Shown here: piece by piece, positions 42,399 to 53,000 of the stretch | Layout: each line of letters starts with the position of its first letter | Numbering within the stretch: the stretch's first letter is position 1 | From: Martensiomyces pterosporus | Lineage: Eukaryota; Kickxellomycota; Kickxellomycetes; Kickxellales; Kickxellaceae | DNA: 64,000 bases | NCBI GenBank assembly: GCA_025201845.1 | Contig: MU603959.1 | Span: 66,972 to 130,971 of the forward strand | Direction of reading: 5' to 3' | Position numbers and translations under genes: made by a program | Notes under the pieces: model-generated | Told to the model about the DNA's origin: nothing | What the model saw: the letters and a program-made list of their open reading frames with translations, nothing else | Databases searched by the model: none

Positions 42399-45300
42399 TT
42401 TTTTTGTGTGTGAAAACAACTGTGCAGCTAACGAATAGCACACGCAATATCGTGCCCTATGGTGTATGTGTGTATACATGGGCAGATGCGTGTGCATGCG
42501 CATATATCTAGTTGGGGGCGAGATGGTTGCCCAACAAGGAAGCCGAAGATTCCGCCGCATTGACTGAAAAAGCGAATTCATTACAGGCATTTCATGAAGT
42601 GCAGAGTGACTTTCATGTGCCTTATGTTTATCATCAGCATAAAAGGGTGCTGTTTCTGGAGGGAGATAAGGAGTCGCCACTTGACGACAACAATACGTCG
42701 ACAAATTCTTTGCATTGGGGGAGATGTGCAGCGGCAGCTGAGAAACAAGCGCGAGTGCGCAGTTGGGGGATCTTCTCTTGCTGCAGGCAATCGAGGTGGT
42801 TGGTGGGGGAGAAGCAGATGCACTATGTGCATTGGTACGCTCTAAACGAGAAAAAGCAGCAATCTGCCTTGCTATTGTAGATTTGGGAGCGTACCTCTCG
42901 CTGCCGTTGCTGTTTCTGCTACTGCTTGCTTCTGTTGCGGGCTGCTTGAGGCCGGCCGATCGTTGTATGGCGAAAAGAGAAGATGCTGCGCGGAATTTGT
43001 CCGCTTCCACAGCCTGTCCATTCTATGGAGGCGCTGCGATCCTACTGCTGCGGCAGCTTTGGTTCTTGCACAGATGATAAACAACGTAAATAAAAACGAA
43101 GCAGTGCGAATGACCCGTCTATGTACTTGTTCGTGCCAAAAACGCGGCGGCAGAAAGCAGCAGCGTGTGAGAAACGGAGTGTGAGTAGGCACGAGGTATA
43201 CGGGGGGTGCAGCTGCTTCAGAAATGCGCTGTGCAACAAAAGCATGCCTGGCACGGGATGCGCGTATGGGTCCCTGCACTTGTTCACGGACCAGCTGCTG
43301 GCCATGACCAAAGGAGCCACCACAGCAGCACCAGCAAATCTACGCATCATGGGCGCCGCAGATTTAATCCTCATGCCGGCTGCTGAATGACGGCACGGAT
43401 GACAGGCTCCCTGCCAAGGGCTCTGCTGGCCGCAAAAGTGACTGAACGCGGGCTAAAAATACCTGGATACAAGCCATAGCCTCAGCCAGACAAGGTGGGG
43501 ACAATCGAGCGCAAGCGGCGCTGGGATTGGGGGAAACGGATTATGTAGGAAGGGTGGAGCTGTGAGGCTGGCCAATGGCAAAACAACCCCTCATCTGTTG
43601 CCTCGCCCAAACCAAGACGCCGCACGCACGCATGCATGGATCATCTGCGTAGGGACTGCGGCATATAGTGCCGGTGGTTTTTGAAATAGAAGCTCGCTAT
43701 AAGGGTGTGTGAGGCATGCCAATACATGTGATGGGGGCGTGGCGAGAGCAGCGGAAAAGTCGGGAGAGTGGTTATGCAGAGTATGTCTGGAGCACGCTCA
43801 GCATTGGCAAATGGAACAGCGGTATCCTGTGAGGGACAGCTGATTTCTGGTGCCTGGCGCTTCCGGTGCGCAGGGGAAACAGGCAGCTCTCCACATATGC
43901 AAGTGCGCACACAAACGTAAAATTGGAAAGCACCCAATGTCGCCGATGAATGGGCTTGTTTTTTTTTTTTGGAGTGCTCTTCGCTACAACTTGGTTCCGT
44001 TGCTGCGCACTGCTGGCGAGGATGCGTGCCGTTGTTGAATTGAATGCAGGCTGGTACAATTGCAGATGCGTTGTAGACGTGCGCTGACGAATACCGTTTG
44101 CAAGCGGCAACTGTGAACGGAAGGTGATTTGCAAATTAGAACGCAACAAAACGCCCAAGTGGGACTATAGCAAGAGCAGGGGGTGCTTGGGGCATGCAAA
44201 CGGGTGCGCTACGATATATTTATAAAATAAAGGTGTGTTCGCATCTGCGGCCGTTTGCTGGTGCATGACACGGACTCCAAAGACTGTTTATAAAAAGGAC
44301 AAGACAAGCACGGAAATTTGCAATTGGCTGTTGAATAAGTGGAGCGTCCATGTACACAAAAGAAATTAGGCGTATGGGCGCAACGCAAATGTGTCGCTGA
44401 TGCTGACCCGGAGGCATGACCTGGGAGCAGAAGCAATGACCCGGTTGGAACAAGCAGGCTCCTTGGGCGGATAGGAGAATCAGTGCATCTCGCCTGCAGC
44501 CAAGCTGTACGGGAGTGAGGACACGAGGCTTGTCTTGAGAGTCGGTACTCGCTATGAAATCCTGCACGCACGCACACAAAAGCCTTTGACTGCTGATTCC
44601 ACTGCCCGCATGCGTGGATCCTGTCGCTCCTGTGCTTCAGGTGACACACTGATGGTCCCCTCTGGCGGCGGTGCAGCATGCGTGTTGCTTCTTTGGCCTC
44701 ACATTGTCCTTCATCACGGCATGACCAACAATAACCCCATTCACGATACCAACACAAGCCCATCTCTATTTTTAAACGTCTATATTTTCGTTGCTGTTTT
44801 TGTTCTTCTCGGGCGCACCTGGGATGCGTGTGTGCGTCAGCAAGCCCTGGTGGGCGTGCATGATGTACTGTGAGTGCTTGCTGCCGCTGACATGAGAAAT
44901 AGAGTGTTAGGGTGTTGCTTGCATTGTGGGGGCGGGGAGGGAGAGCACCCGACTCGAGTGAACAGCGGATCGCCTGTGGGTCATTCGCCTTGACGGATGA
45001 GGACCATGTGCAGAGCACCTGGCTGCTATGCGAAGGAAATCAAGAGTGCACTGCCAATAGCAAGTCACATCCGGGAGCAAGCCTGTAAACGGCCCCAGGC
45101 AAATTAGAGTTTTCGTCCAAGTTAGCTAGAGACAACAAAAACACGCCGAGGGCAAGGAGGGCAGCTACTGGCAAGACTGCAGCCTGCGCAGCTAGTTAAT
45201 GCGCTTAGTATAATGTAAGAAACACAATCTGCAAAGATATACTCGGCAGCTAGAGCCAACGCTGAGAGCTAGCACAATGGAATGTATGCATACAAGGGGT

Positions 45301-45878
45301 GAGTTGGCTGGTTGGCTGGTGGCCGGCGGCGAGCTTGGTGGCTGCGTAGGGCGAAGAATAAGAGGGAAGGCAAAGAGCGAGACTTGGCCGGCGCGCCAAG
45401 CACGGATGGGCGGGAGGAAGGGGGCTGCGAATGCCTCTCCATTCATCCCCAAATAACGAGCGAGGCACACCAGGGAAATAAATCTAAGCCAGACGGCCAG
45501 GAGCAGGCATCCCTCCACTGCCATTCCAAGATCACGTACATAGTTGCGGCAGCCAGCTGGACAATCGAGGCTCAAAAAACGCTAGCTGCGTAGCTGTGCT
45601 TTATCTCGCGGCTCCTCGTAGAAAAAACGCACGCAGGCTTTTTTGGGGTCGAGGGCTGGCTGCAAGGAGGGGGGGTGACCAAAGAGGGGGGTGTATCATC
45701 AGGTCTTTACTGAAGGGAAAAGTAAACCCTTGTTTTTTTCGCGATCGCCGGCAAAAAAGGTCAACACTCGTTTTCTGCGCCCACCCGTTGCACCCACCCC
45801 CTCCTTCGCCGAGCTTCGCTCATCTGCCACATTCCACACATCCACTCGACGCTTCTCTGGCGGTTGAATACGCCTGGG

Positions 45879-45885
45879 TATAAAT
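45879..45885 (+). promoter_or_regulatory. TATA box of gene B
   Basis: TATAAAT in the context GGGTATAAATACAC, followed within 30-80 bases by a pyrimidine-rich tract (CTCTTCAGCTCCTCACTC) typical of fungal transcription starts. It is about 525 bases upstream of the gene B ATG, implying a leader of roughly 450 bases. Confidence 0.5.
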
Positions 45886-46408
45886 ACACAAGTTCAGGGT
45901 TCGTTGTTCACCCGCTGCCCTCTTCAGCTCCTCACTCTTCCCTCTTTTCGTTTCGTTTCTACGTGTGCACACTCACCAGGCGCTATTGCTTACCCCTTGC
46001 ACCTTCTATTGCTTACTCTGCCTGCATATCACACACACACTCCTCTGTTGCTGCTCACTATCACTACTATATTCCTTCTTAGCCTGCATACGCGCTACAC
46101 ACCAGACAGGCACACATATGCAAACTAGCTAGCCTTGGAATGGTATCGCCACCCATCGCAGCACGCACTCTCTAGCTCTCCTACACACATACAAATACGC
46201 GCCACATTTGCTTTGCCAATACTCCAGCACCTCCATACCGCTCTTATACAGTCTCCATTCGCATATATCCTATTCTTATATCTCTCCACAGCTGCCCATT
46301 GGCACTACAGCACCAGCTCTCTCTTCCTCCTCTGCACCACTCCTTTTTCTCAAAGGGTAGCCCAAAGTGGATATCACTGTGCTAGTCCAGCCAAAGTGCA
46401 TCCTAACC

Positions 46409-49109
46409 ATGCCGTCCCACAGCGATGACGACATGCTTGCCTCGCCCGAAAAGCCCATCAAAGTAGTGCTGGAGACTGACCCGCCCGCGCGCAAGCCCGG
46501 CCGCCCGCGCCTTGGCATCTCCTCGCACTTCCAGGACACTGGCGAGATGGCAAACCACAGCCATCGCTTTGTCTGGTGCATCGCATGCATCAAAAGCGGC
46601 CGGCCCATGTACAAGAAGGACCGCCTGCCTGCACGAGGCGACCTGATGCAGAGGCATTTGCTGTCGTGCAAATACGTCGAGGAAGACGTTAAGCAGCGCT
46701 TCTGCGTCTCCCCCAGATCCAGCTCGGCGTCTTCTGCGGGTGAGCTTCGACCCAAGAAGGCTCGAATTGCAAAGTAAGTGGCTACTCCCCGTTCTCGATT
46801 GCACAAGCCCTTGTACTGCATGTAACTCCCTGTGATGAGATTGGCGGATGCTGCGCCCTTCCTTCTTGCCATGTTTGCCAGTCCTACGGCCAAAACAGCC
46901 GCTTTTGTCGCTTTCATGTGCAGAGAGTTGCATATACCTGTGGCAGCTCCCACTCTCCTCGATCGATCTTTGCTGGAATGTTCCGCCCTCTGCTGCTCAC
47001 TGTGAGCCTTTTGTTCTTGAAACCAGAGGTCGGTGATGCTGGTTCCACAGCATCTTCCAATTGTTCCCACGCGTACAAATATGGAAGCTGTCATCTCACC
47101 ACCTGCAGCCCCATGGCTGTCAGCGAAGAATAACCTTTGTGCTAGCTTCTGCTGCGCGCATCTCCCCTGCTACATCGCCATGCCTTTACCAGCCCTCTCC
47201 CTGCCTTGTGCAACACCCCTACTGTTTCCACATCTTCCTCCTTGCCCCCAATCGACGCGCCCCATCCGCCCGCACATCCCCAGACTCACTCGCTTTGGGG
47301 GAGGGGTGCAATCGATAAAGCGCCAGTTCGCATAAACGGGCGGCTGTGGCGATGCATTTGGGAGTCCCTGGATAAATTTATCCCGAGAAATCTTCGGCAG
47401 CTGAATTGTTGGGCTCTCAGTCGAGCTCCAGGATGGAGACCGCCGCACCCGGGCTTCCTCGCAGCTCATACAGCTCTTTGTTTGGCCGCATTATTCACCG
47501 CTCCTCCTTGGGCCCCACACCCACACCCACACCCACACCCACACCGCTTCTCGCTCTTGCCAGCCTGCTCGGTCGTTCGCGATTGCTCGCATTCGTGATC
47601 CTTTAATTTTTCCGGCTAGCTGGCCAATTGACCCGTCATAGTAGCTGCATCTGCGCAACCAGGTTTTCGGCACCGCCCACGTTGCTAACCATCACCTTTC
47701 AGTCTGCTCATCCGGCTGATTTATTTACGCTGTGTAGTATCATCTCCGAGCCTCTCCCGATGAATATCTCGCCAGTACACACCAACGTGCATCACCACCC
47801 TATTCTGCCGCCAATCGCCTCGTCTATCAGCCAGGAACCTGCGCCCATGCTGATCTCCACCACTCGCAGCACGCGCCCTCCGCATTCGCACCCGGGCCAT
47901 CCCCCGTTCAATAGCCCCAGTGGCAGCAGCAGCGGAAACAGCCAGCTGCTGCGGTTCAACTCTCCGCCCCTGCGCTCTGCAGCTTCCCTTGACCTGCCGC
48001 CAATTTCGCATCGCTCACACCCCTACCACAGCGGCAGCCGTGGCTCGCACACGCCCACGTCGTCCATTCGGCCTCCACTGCCAATCCAGACCCAGGCACC
48101 ACAGCTGCCATCGCTCTCGCTTCAGCACAACACCCGCTCATCGCCCTCATCGGCCGGCAGCGGCATTACTGGCGGAATGGCCACATTCCGCATCTCGCGC
48201 AACTCTCCGCCCACACTCCAGACTAGCCAGTCATCGCCAGCCGCCAGTTTGTCGTCCACCAGCACGCTGCGTGGCAGGCTGCAGAGCGGAGCCAACGCCT
48301 ACGGCATTGTGCTCAGCGTCCCGAGCCCCGTTACAGCACGCATTGCCTCTACTCTAGGATTCGATTGGGCCTGCATCGACATGGAGCACTCGCCACAGTC
48401 GGCCAGTATCATGGCTGAGATGGTTGCTGCCATCACCAGCTCATCCAGCTCCTGCACTCCGCTGGTTCGTGTGCCGTCGCATTCTGAGGAGTGGATCAAG
48501 TGGGCGGTGGATGCTGGTGCACAGGGAATCGTCATCCCCGGTGTGCAGAACAAGGACCAGATGTGGCGCCTTGTGTCGCTGTGCAGGAGCGCAACGCAGA
48601 GCCTGTCAACGCCTTCCGCTGCTGTATCTACGTTTGGGCATGGCCAGCCCCGCCGCGTCCCCTCCTATCAGCACGCGCAGCCGCCGCTCTTTGGGCACGG
48701 CAGGCATAGGGATTCGCCCGACGCTGCCGCTGTGTCTTCGCCCTCCACTGCTGTGGTTAGCGACATTATGGTTATTCCCCAGATTGAGAGCACCGATGCA
48801 GTGGCCAACATTGACGACATACTGTCAGTTCACGGAGTTGATGCGGTGTTTGTGCGCCCGCAGAACCTGTCCAGCGGCCACTCGCCTATGCTGCCGGCCC
48901 AGATGACGGGCGGTGCGGTGTCTGGCTCATTGGGCCACGTCATCAGAGCTGCACGGCACTTTACGATCCCGCTGGGCATCGACTGTGCGGATGGAGATGC
49001 GGCTAGAATGAGAATACAGCAGGGGTTCCAGATGGTGGTCGTGGCCAACGACGTTGACATTCTTGCCTCGGCAGCCACGGATCAGCTAAACAGAGCGCGG
49101 TCGGCGTAA
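46409..49109 (+). CDS. Gene B: zinc finger plus HpcH/HpaI pseudo-aldolase (2 exons)
   Basis: Exon 1, 46409-46773; exon 2, 47738-49109; joined product 578 residues. Exon 1 has an AT-hook-like RKPGRPRL (about residues 28-35) and a finger of type C-x2-C, H-x4-C (HRFVWCIACIKSGRP, LPARGDLMQRHLLSC; about 50-90). Exon 2 begins with a Ser/Pro/His-rich linker, then an HpaI-type aldolase fold from about 300: SVPSPVTARIASTLGF, FDWACIDMEHSP, VRVPSH, DAGAQGIVIPG, IMVIPQIES. Compared with gene A, the YPPxGxRSYG loop is replaced by about 60 Ser/Pro/His-rich residues, and GPYDL reads RPQNL, so the metal-binding Asp is Asn. Catalytic activity is doubtful; ligand binding or dimerisation may remain. An aldolase-only product from ATG 47761 is the alternative. 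It is a paralogue of gene A on the opposite strand. Confidence 0.7.
46774..47737 (+). other. Long intron between finger and aldolase exons of gene B
   Basis: A 964-base intron, donor GCAAA|GTAAGT (strong), acceptor CTGTGTAG|T with a CTGAT branch-like motif about 20 bases before it. The phase (2 bases carried over) matches only this acceptor; the tempting TTTCAG at 47702 would break the frame. If not spliced, translation stops at the donor itself, giving a 122-residue finger-only protein. It is much longer than other introns here and could hold an internal promoter; an unseen middle exon cannot be excluded. Confidence 0.6.
47514..47545 (+). repeat. (CCCACA)5 simple repeat
   Basis: Five exact CCCACA units plus CC within the gene B intron. 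It is a hexanucleotide microsatellite. Confidence 0.9.
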
Positions 49110-50093
49110 AAAGCCAAGCCGCACTGACGTAATAGCGGCTCTCCGCTTACCCAGTGCTGCCCAATCAACGGCCTCTGTGGCTCGCTGTGTGAGCCGTGCA
49201 AACGCGCACACATGCAGCCCAGGAGCTATGTCATTCTCCCCACACGTTGTCATTGCCATCACTCATGATCACCGTCACCACCACCGCTGCTATTGCCATC
49301 GCTACACACCATATCCGCCATGCAGATTATGTTGCTTGCATTATCACAAGTCATCCACTCATTTCATTTCATTTCATTACATTTCGATTCGGTCATGTCG
49401 CTCATATAGATATTTTTTTTTGTATTTTATTCTTATATCCCAACCTGTTCTCTGTGTTAGCTCAGCATGCAAGCTATGTTTATGCGCTTGGTCTGCCAGC
49501 CACTCGTGCCAAACCTGTCTTGCTAATCCCTCCCAGGGCTTGGCAGACACAGATGCGTGGCATGTAGCTGGTGATGTGGTTTATGCGTGCTGTCCAGCCC
49601 ACGAGCACTTCTCGCATTTCATTGGACAGAGGCTCACTGCTCTCTGAAAAGGAAGGCTTGCCACCCTGTCCTTGCTCCCCTTCTCCCTCTACAAAGAGGG
49701 CTTTGCATGTAGCCCTTTTCGCTTCTGCTCTGCTGTGCGCTTTGTTTTCCATTCTGAATTCTCTTTACCTGACCCTCTCAGACAGAACCAGCTTATTTGC
49801 ACCTCTTTGCCTTTTGGAGGAGTCTTGGCTTGCTTTCTCTTTATCTCCACCTCTCTTTGCACTTAGCTAGCATACAAGCGGCCAGCGACAGCGCTCTCCT
49901 AATACCCCTACTACTCTTCTTGCTCGTCGTCTCTGCAAACAGCACGCACCTATAGCGGGCACAAAGGTTAAGGAGGAAGGAACAGCGGTATTCTCCTGGT
50001 TGTGGCCCAGCCCTCTCACAACATAATTGACCACAGGAAACACGCTGGAGGGCGGAGAGAACTGCGTGCGTGAGCGAGAAAAATACGGCAATT
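49110..50093. promoter_or_regulatory. Intergenic region: gene B 3' flank and phosphatase promoter
   Basis: No gene is seen in 984 bases. Pyrimidine-rich blocks on the plus strand (49670-49860) probably belong to the promoter of the phosphatase gene. T-rich sequence at 49410-49430 may serve 3' processing of gene B. The frame upstream of 50094 is open only back to a GTG. Confidence 0.5.
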
Positions 50094-53000
50094 ATGGATT
50101 CGCAAAGCCCATTCGCCCCACGGGCGAATGGCGGCAATGACAGCGAGGCAGTGCGGGAAGGAGAGCCGGCGACGGCAATGACCGATACTACTCATGGTGC
50201 ACCACTGAGCACTAGGCTGTCGCTTACGAGTAGTCGGAATACCAGCAGCAGGCTTAGTATAAACCCCAGGCCTCCAGCACTGAACCTCACCCCGCAGATT
50301 CCCGATGCTCAAGCCAAAGGTGCTGACCAGCCCACAGCGACTGATGACGGAGCTGGTGGCGGTGGGGATTTGGCGGGCCGGAGTTCGGCAGGGCAGTGGG
50401 GCCACCTGCAGCCCAAGCTCTCAGCATCATCCATGTCGCATTTCGGCCAGCGACTTCAGCAGCGGCGACCAAAGGGCCTGCAGCTCAACATCTCTGGCAG
50501 TGGCGGGCTGTCGCAAAAGGAAATGCCGCCGCCCACTGCTGCTGGAGCAAACTGGGACTCTTCACAGCTGGGGCAGAAGCCGCTGAATGCTCATCAGGGG
50601 TCGTCGACTTGGTCTGTGCCCCAGACCCCTATCACAGCCACTGCAGGTAGCTTTGGCCCTAATGGGCAGCAGGGGTACCACCGCAACCGGTTTATTGCCG
50701 TCATTGGCGCTAGTCGTGGCAATGGCAGCTTGGGGGACGGTGGTGTGACGCCGTCGGATCTGCCTGGGTCCTTAAACTTGTTCCGCAAGGATCTCACCTC
50801 TGCTGCCGTGCCCCTCTCCTCGCCACTATCTCTGACGAGCAATTCTGGTCCCGCGTCATCCCCATCCGCAACAGCTGCAGCAACCACAGCTACAGGGGTG
50901 CCGCCTGCATTGAGTGGGTTAGGGAGAATTGGTGCTGGATTCAGCGGTCGCGCATTCGCACAACGCGCTCAGCAGCAGCAGCAGCAGCAAGTGCAGGGAC
51001 TCAATTTTATCAGCTCCTGCGACTTGGCAGCCAAGCTGGCGGTCCCCGAACCCGGGCTGGTGATCGATATGCGCAAGACCACACAGTACACGACCTCACG
51101 CATCGCAACAGCTATAAGCATGTCCGCGCCCACCACTTTGGTGAAGCGGAGGACGTTTTCGGTCGAGCGGCTATTGGGGATGCTGCTGGTCTCGGACGAC
51201 CAGAAGCGGCAGATTGCTCATTGGAAAGACTGCCCCTGGGTGGTGTTGTATGGCGATGGCACGCTCGATGAGACCGCCTCAGAGGACACGCCACTGGTTA
51301 TGCTGACCAGGAAGTTCATGGCGGAGGCCCCAGAGAGCTGCCGTATCTACATACTACAAGGTAGGCACATGCGTGTTAATGACCCGGCAGGGGGAAGATG
51401 CCGGAGCATGGAAGGCGATGGAATGGAATGTGTAGCTGGCTGGCGAGATGCTTGCTGTCCAATGGATGGCAAGATCTGCCTTTCTTTTCGTCCTTTCATC
51501 CCCTGCTCATCTCTATGAATCCTCTCTGTGTCATCGATGCATCATGCAAGCGCAAATCATCTGCGCCCACATTATTCCACTTTCTGCCACATCCCTAAAC
51601 CTGATTCCCAACAGGTCTGCGTCCCAGCTAATACCAGTCCTTTTGCGTGGCTATATCATTGGTAGGCGGATTCAGCAACTTCACTCACACCCAAACGCCC
51701 TCCTGCGAGCTGGGCTACGAGGAGGACGCCGCCAAGCCCGGGCTCAACGCCAAGCCCGCAACCACCAGCGACCACCCGCTTTTGCGCACCATGCGGCAGA
51801 CCCCTGGCGGCGGGTTCAACCCAAGCGAGGTAGTGGCCATGCGCCTGCCCCCCGATTTTTCGTCCGAGCCCAAGCACACCAGCGGCTCTGCTCATCCGGG
51901 CCGGCTGTCTGGCCATGCGGCGCAGCTGGACCGGCTGCCCAATTACTTGCGGCGCACAGCCGACCCACAGAAGGGGCCGAAGCTGCTGTACCAGCTGTTC
52001 AAGTGCATCGATGCGTCGGAGACGAGGAGGATGTCGTCGATGATCTGCAATAATGGCATGGTTACCGACGACAACCAGTTCACCATCTCAGCCGGATTGG
52101 AGCTGGGATCCAAGAATCGGTACACAAATATATTCCCATTTGACAGCAATCGCGTCAGACTGAGGAGCACCCGCAAAACTCATAGCACCAGCGACAGTGC
52201 CGACAGTGCCGATCGAAGTGGCAGCTGTGCGAAACGAGCAGCTGCGAAGGCGAACAGCACCGTGCAAGAGGCGTTGATGAGCGACAACCTGGCACCGCAG
52301 ATAACAACCTACTCGGCCCCCAAGGGTGCCCAGCCATTGGTGGTGGCTACCGAAGCCACATCACAGGCAGCGCCGAGCGAGGAGCCAACTGGCGTCGGTG
52401 TCCAGAGCGCAGGCATGTCTGGTAATTATGCGAGGTTCAAGCACCTTGCCGAGCGGCCTCAGAGCCTAAGCGTCGCCAACAAACCCACACTTCTGGGTGA
52501 GGACGATCGGCGGGCGAACATCAAGCGGAGCAGCCAGCGTATCCTAAGCAAGAGCAAGGCCATGCTACCCAGCGTCGACGACGAAGACGAGCAGCCACTG
52601 GGCTCGCCGACGTCAGAAACCGATGGCGCGCACAGCGATTACGTCAACGCCAGCTACATTTCCTACTTCGACGGTCCACTCTACATTGCTACCCAGGGCC
52701 CTCTTCCGGATACTGTGTATGACTTTTGGAAGATGGTGTGGGAGCACCACTCCTTGGTCATTGTCATGCTGACGAAGGAGCACGAGAATGGTCGGTCCAA
52801 GTGCCACCACTACTGGCCCGACAGACTTGGCGAGTCGTCTAACTACGCCGACCTGGTTGTAAAATGGGAGGCAGAGGCTGAGCATCCGGACGACCCAAGC
52901 GTGGTTACTCGTAGATTCATGCTCTCACGTCCCTCTGTCACTGACGAAACCGTTCACATCACACACTTGCACTACATGGGCTGGTCTGACCACGGGGTCC

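Larger units (their letters stand above)
41317..46408. promoter_or_regulatory. 5.1-kb gene-free region upstream of gene B
   Basis: No convincing gene is seen; open frames (minus 42276-43010, minus 44209-45018 and others) lack domain-like composition. The last 500 bases are different: a TATA box at 45879 and a strongly pyrimidine- and CACACA-rich plus-strand leader run up to the gene B ATG. A perfect 20-base palindrome is at 42379-42398. A poly-T run is at about 43960-43970. Confidence 0.5.

Noticed and set aside
44209..45018. 269-codon minus-strand frame upstream of gene B
   Set aside because: Cys/His/Arg-rich with no regular spacing of zinc ligands; likely chance in GC-rich DNA.
47628..47702. 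TTTCAG acceptor at 47702 for the gene B intron
   Set aside because: It leaves phase 0 against a donor that carries two bases, which breaks the frame.
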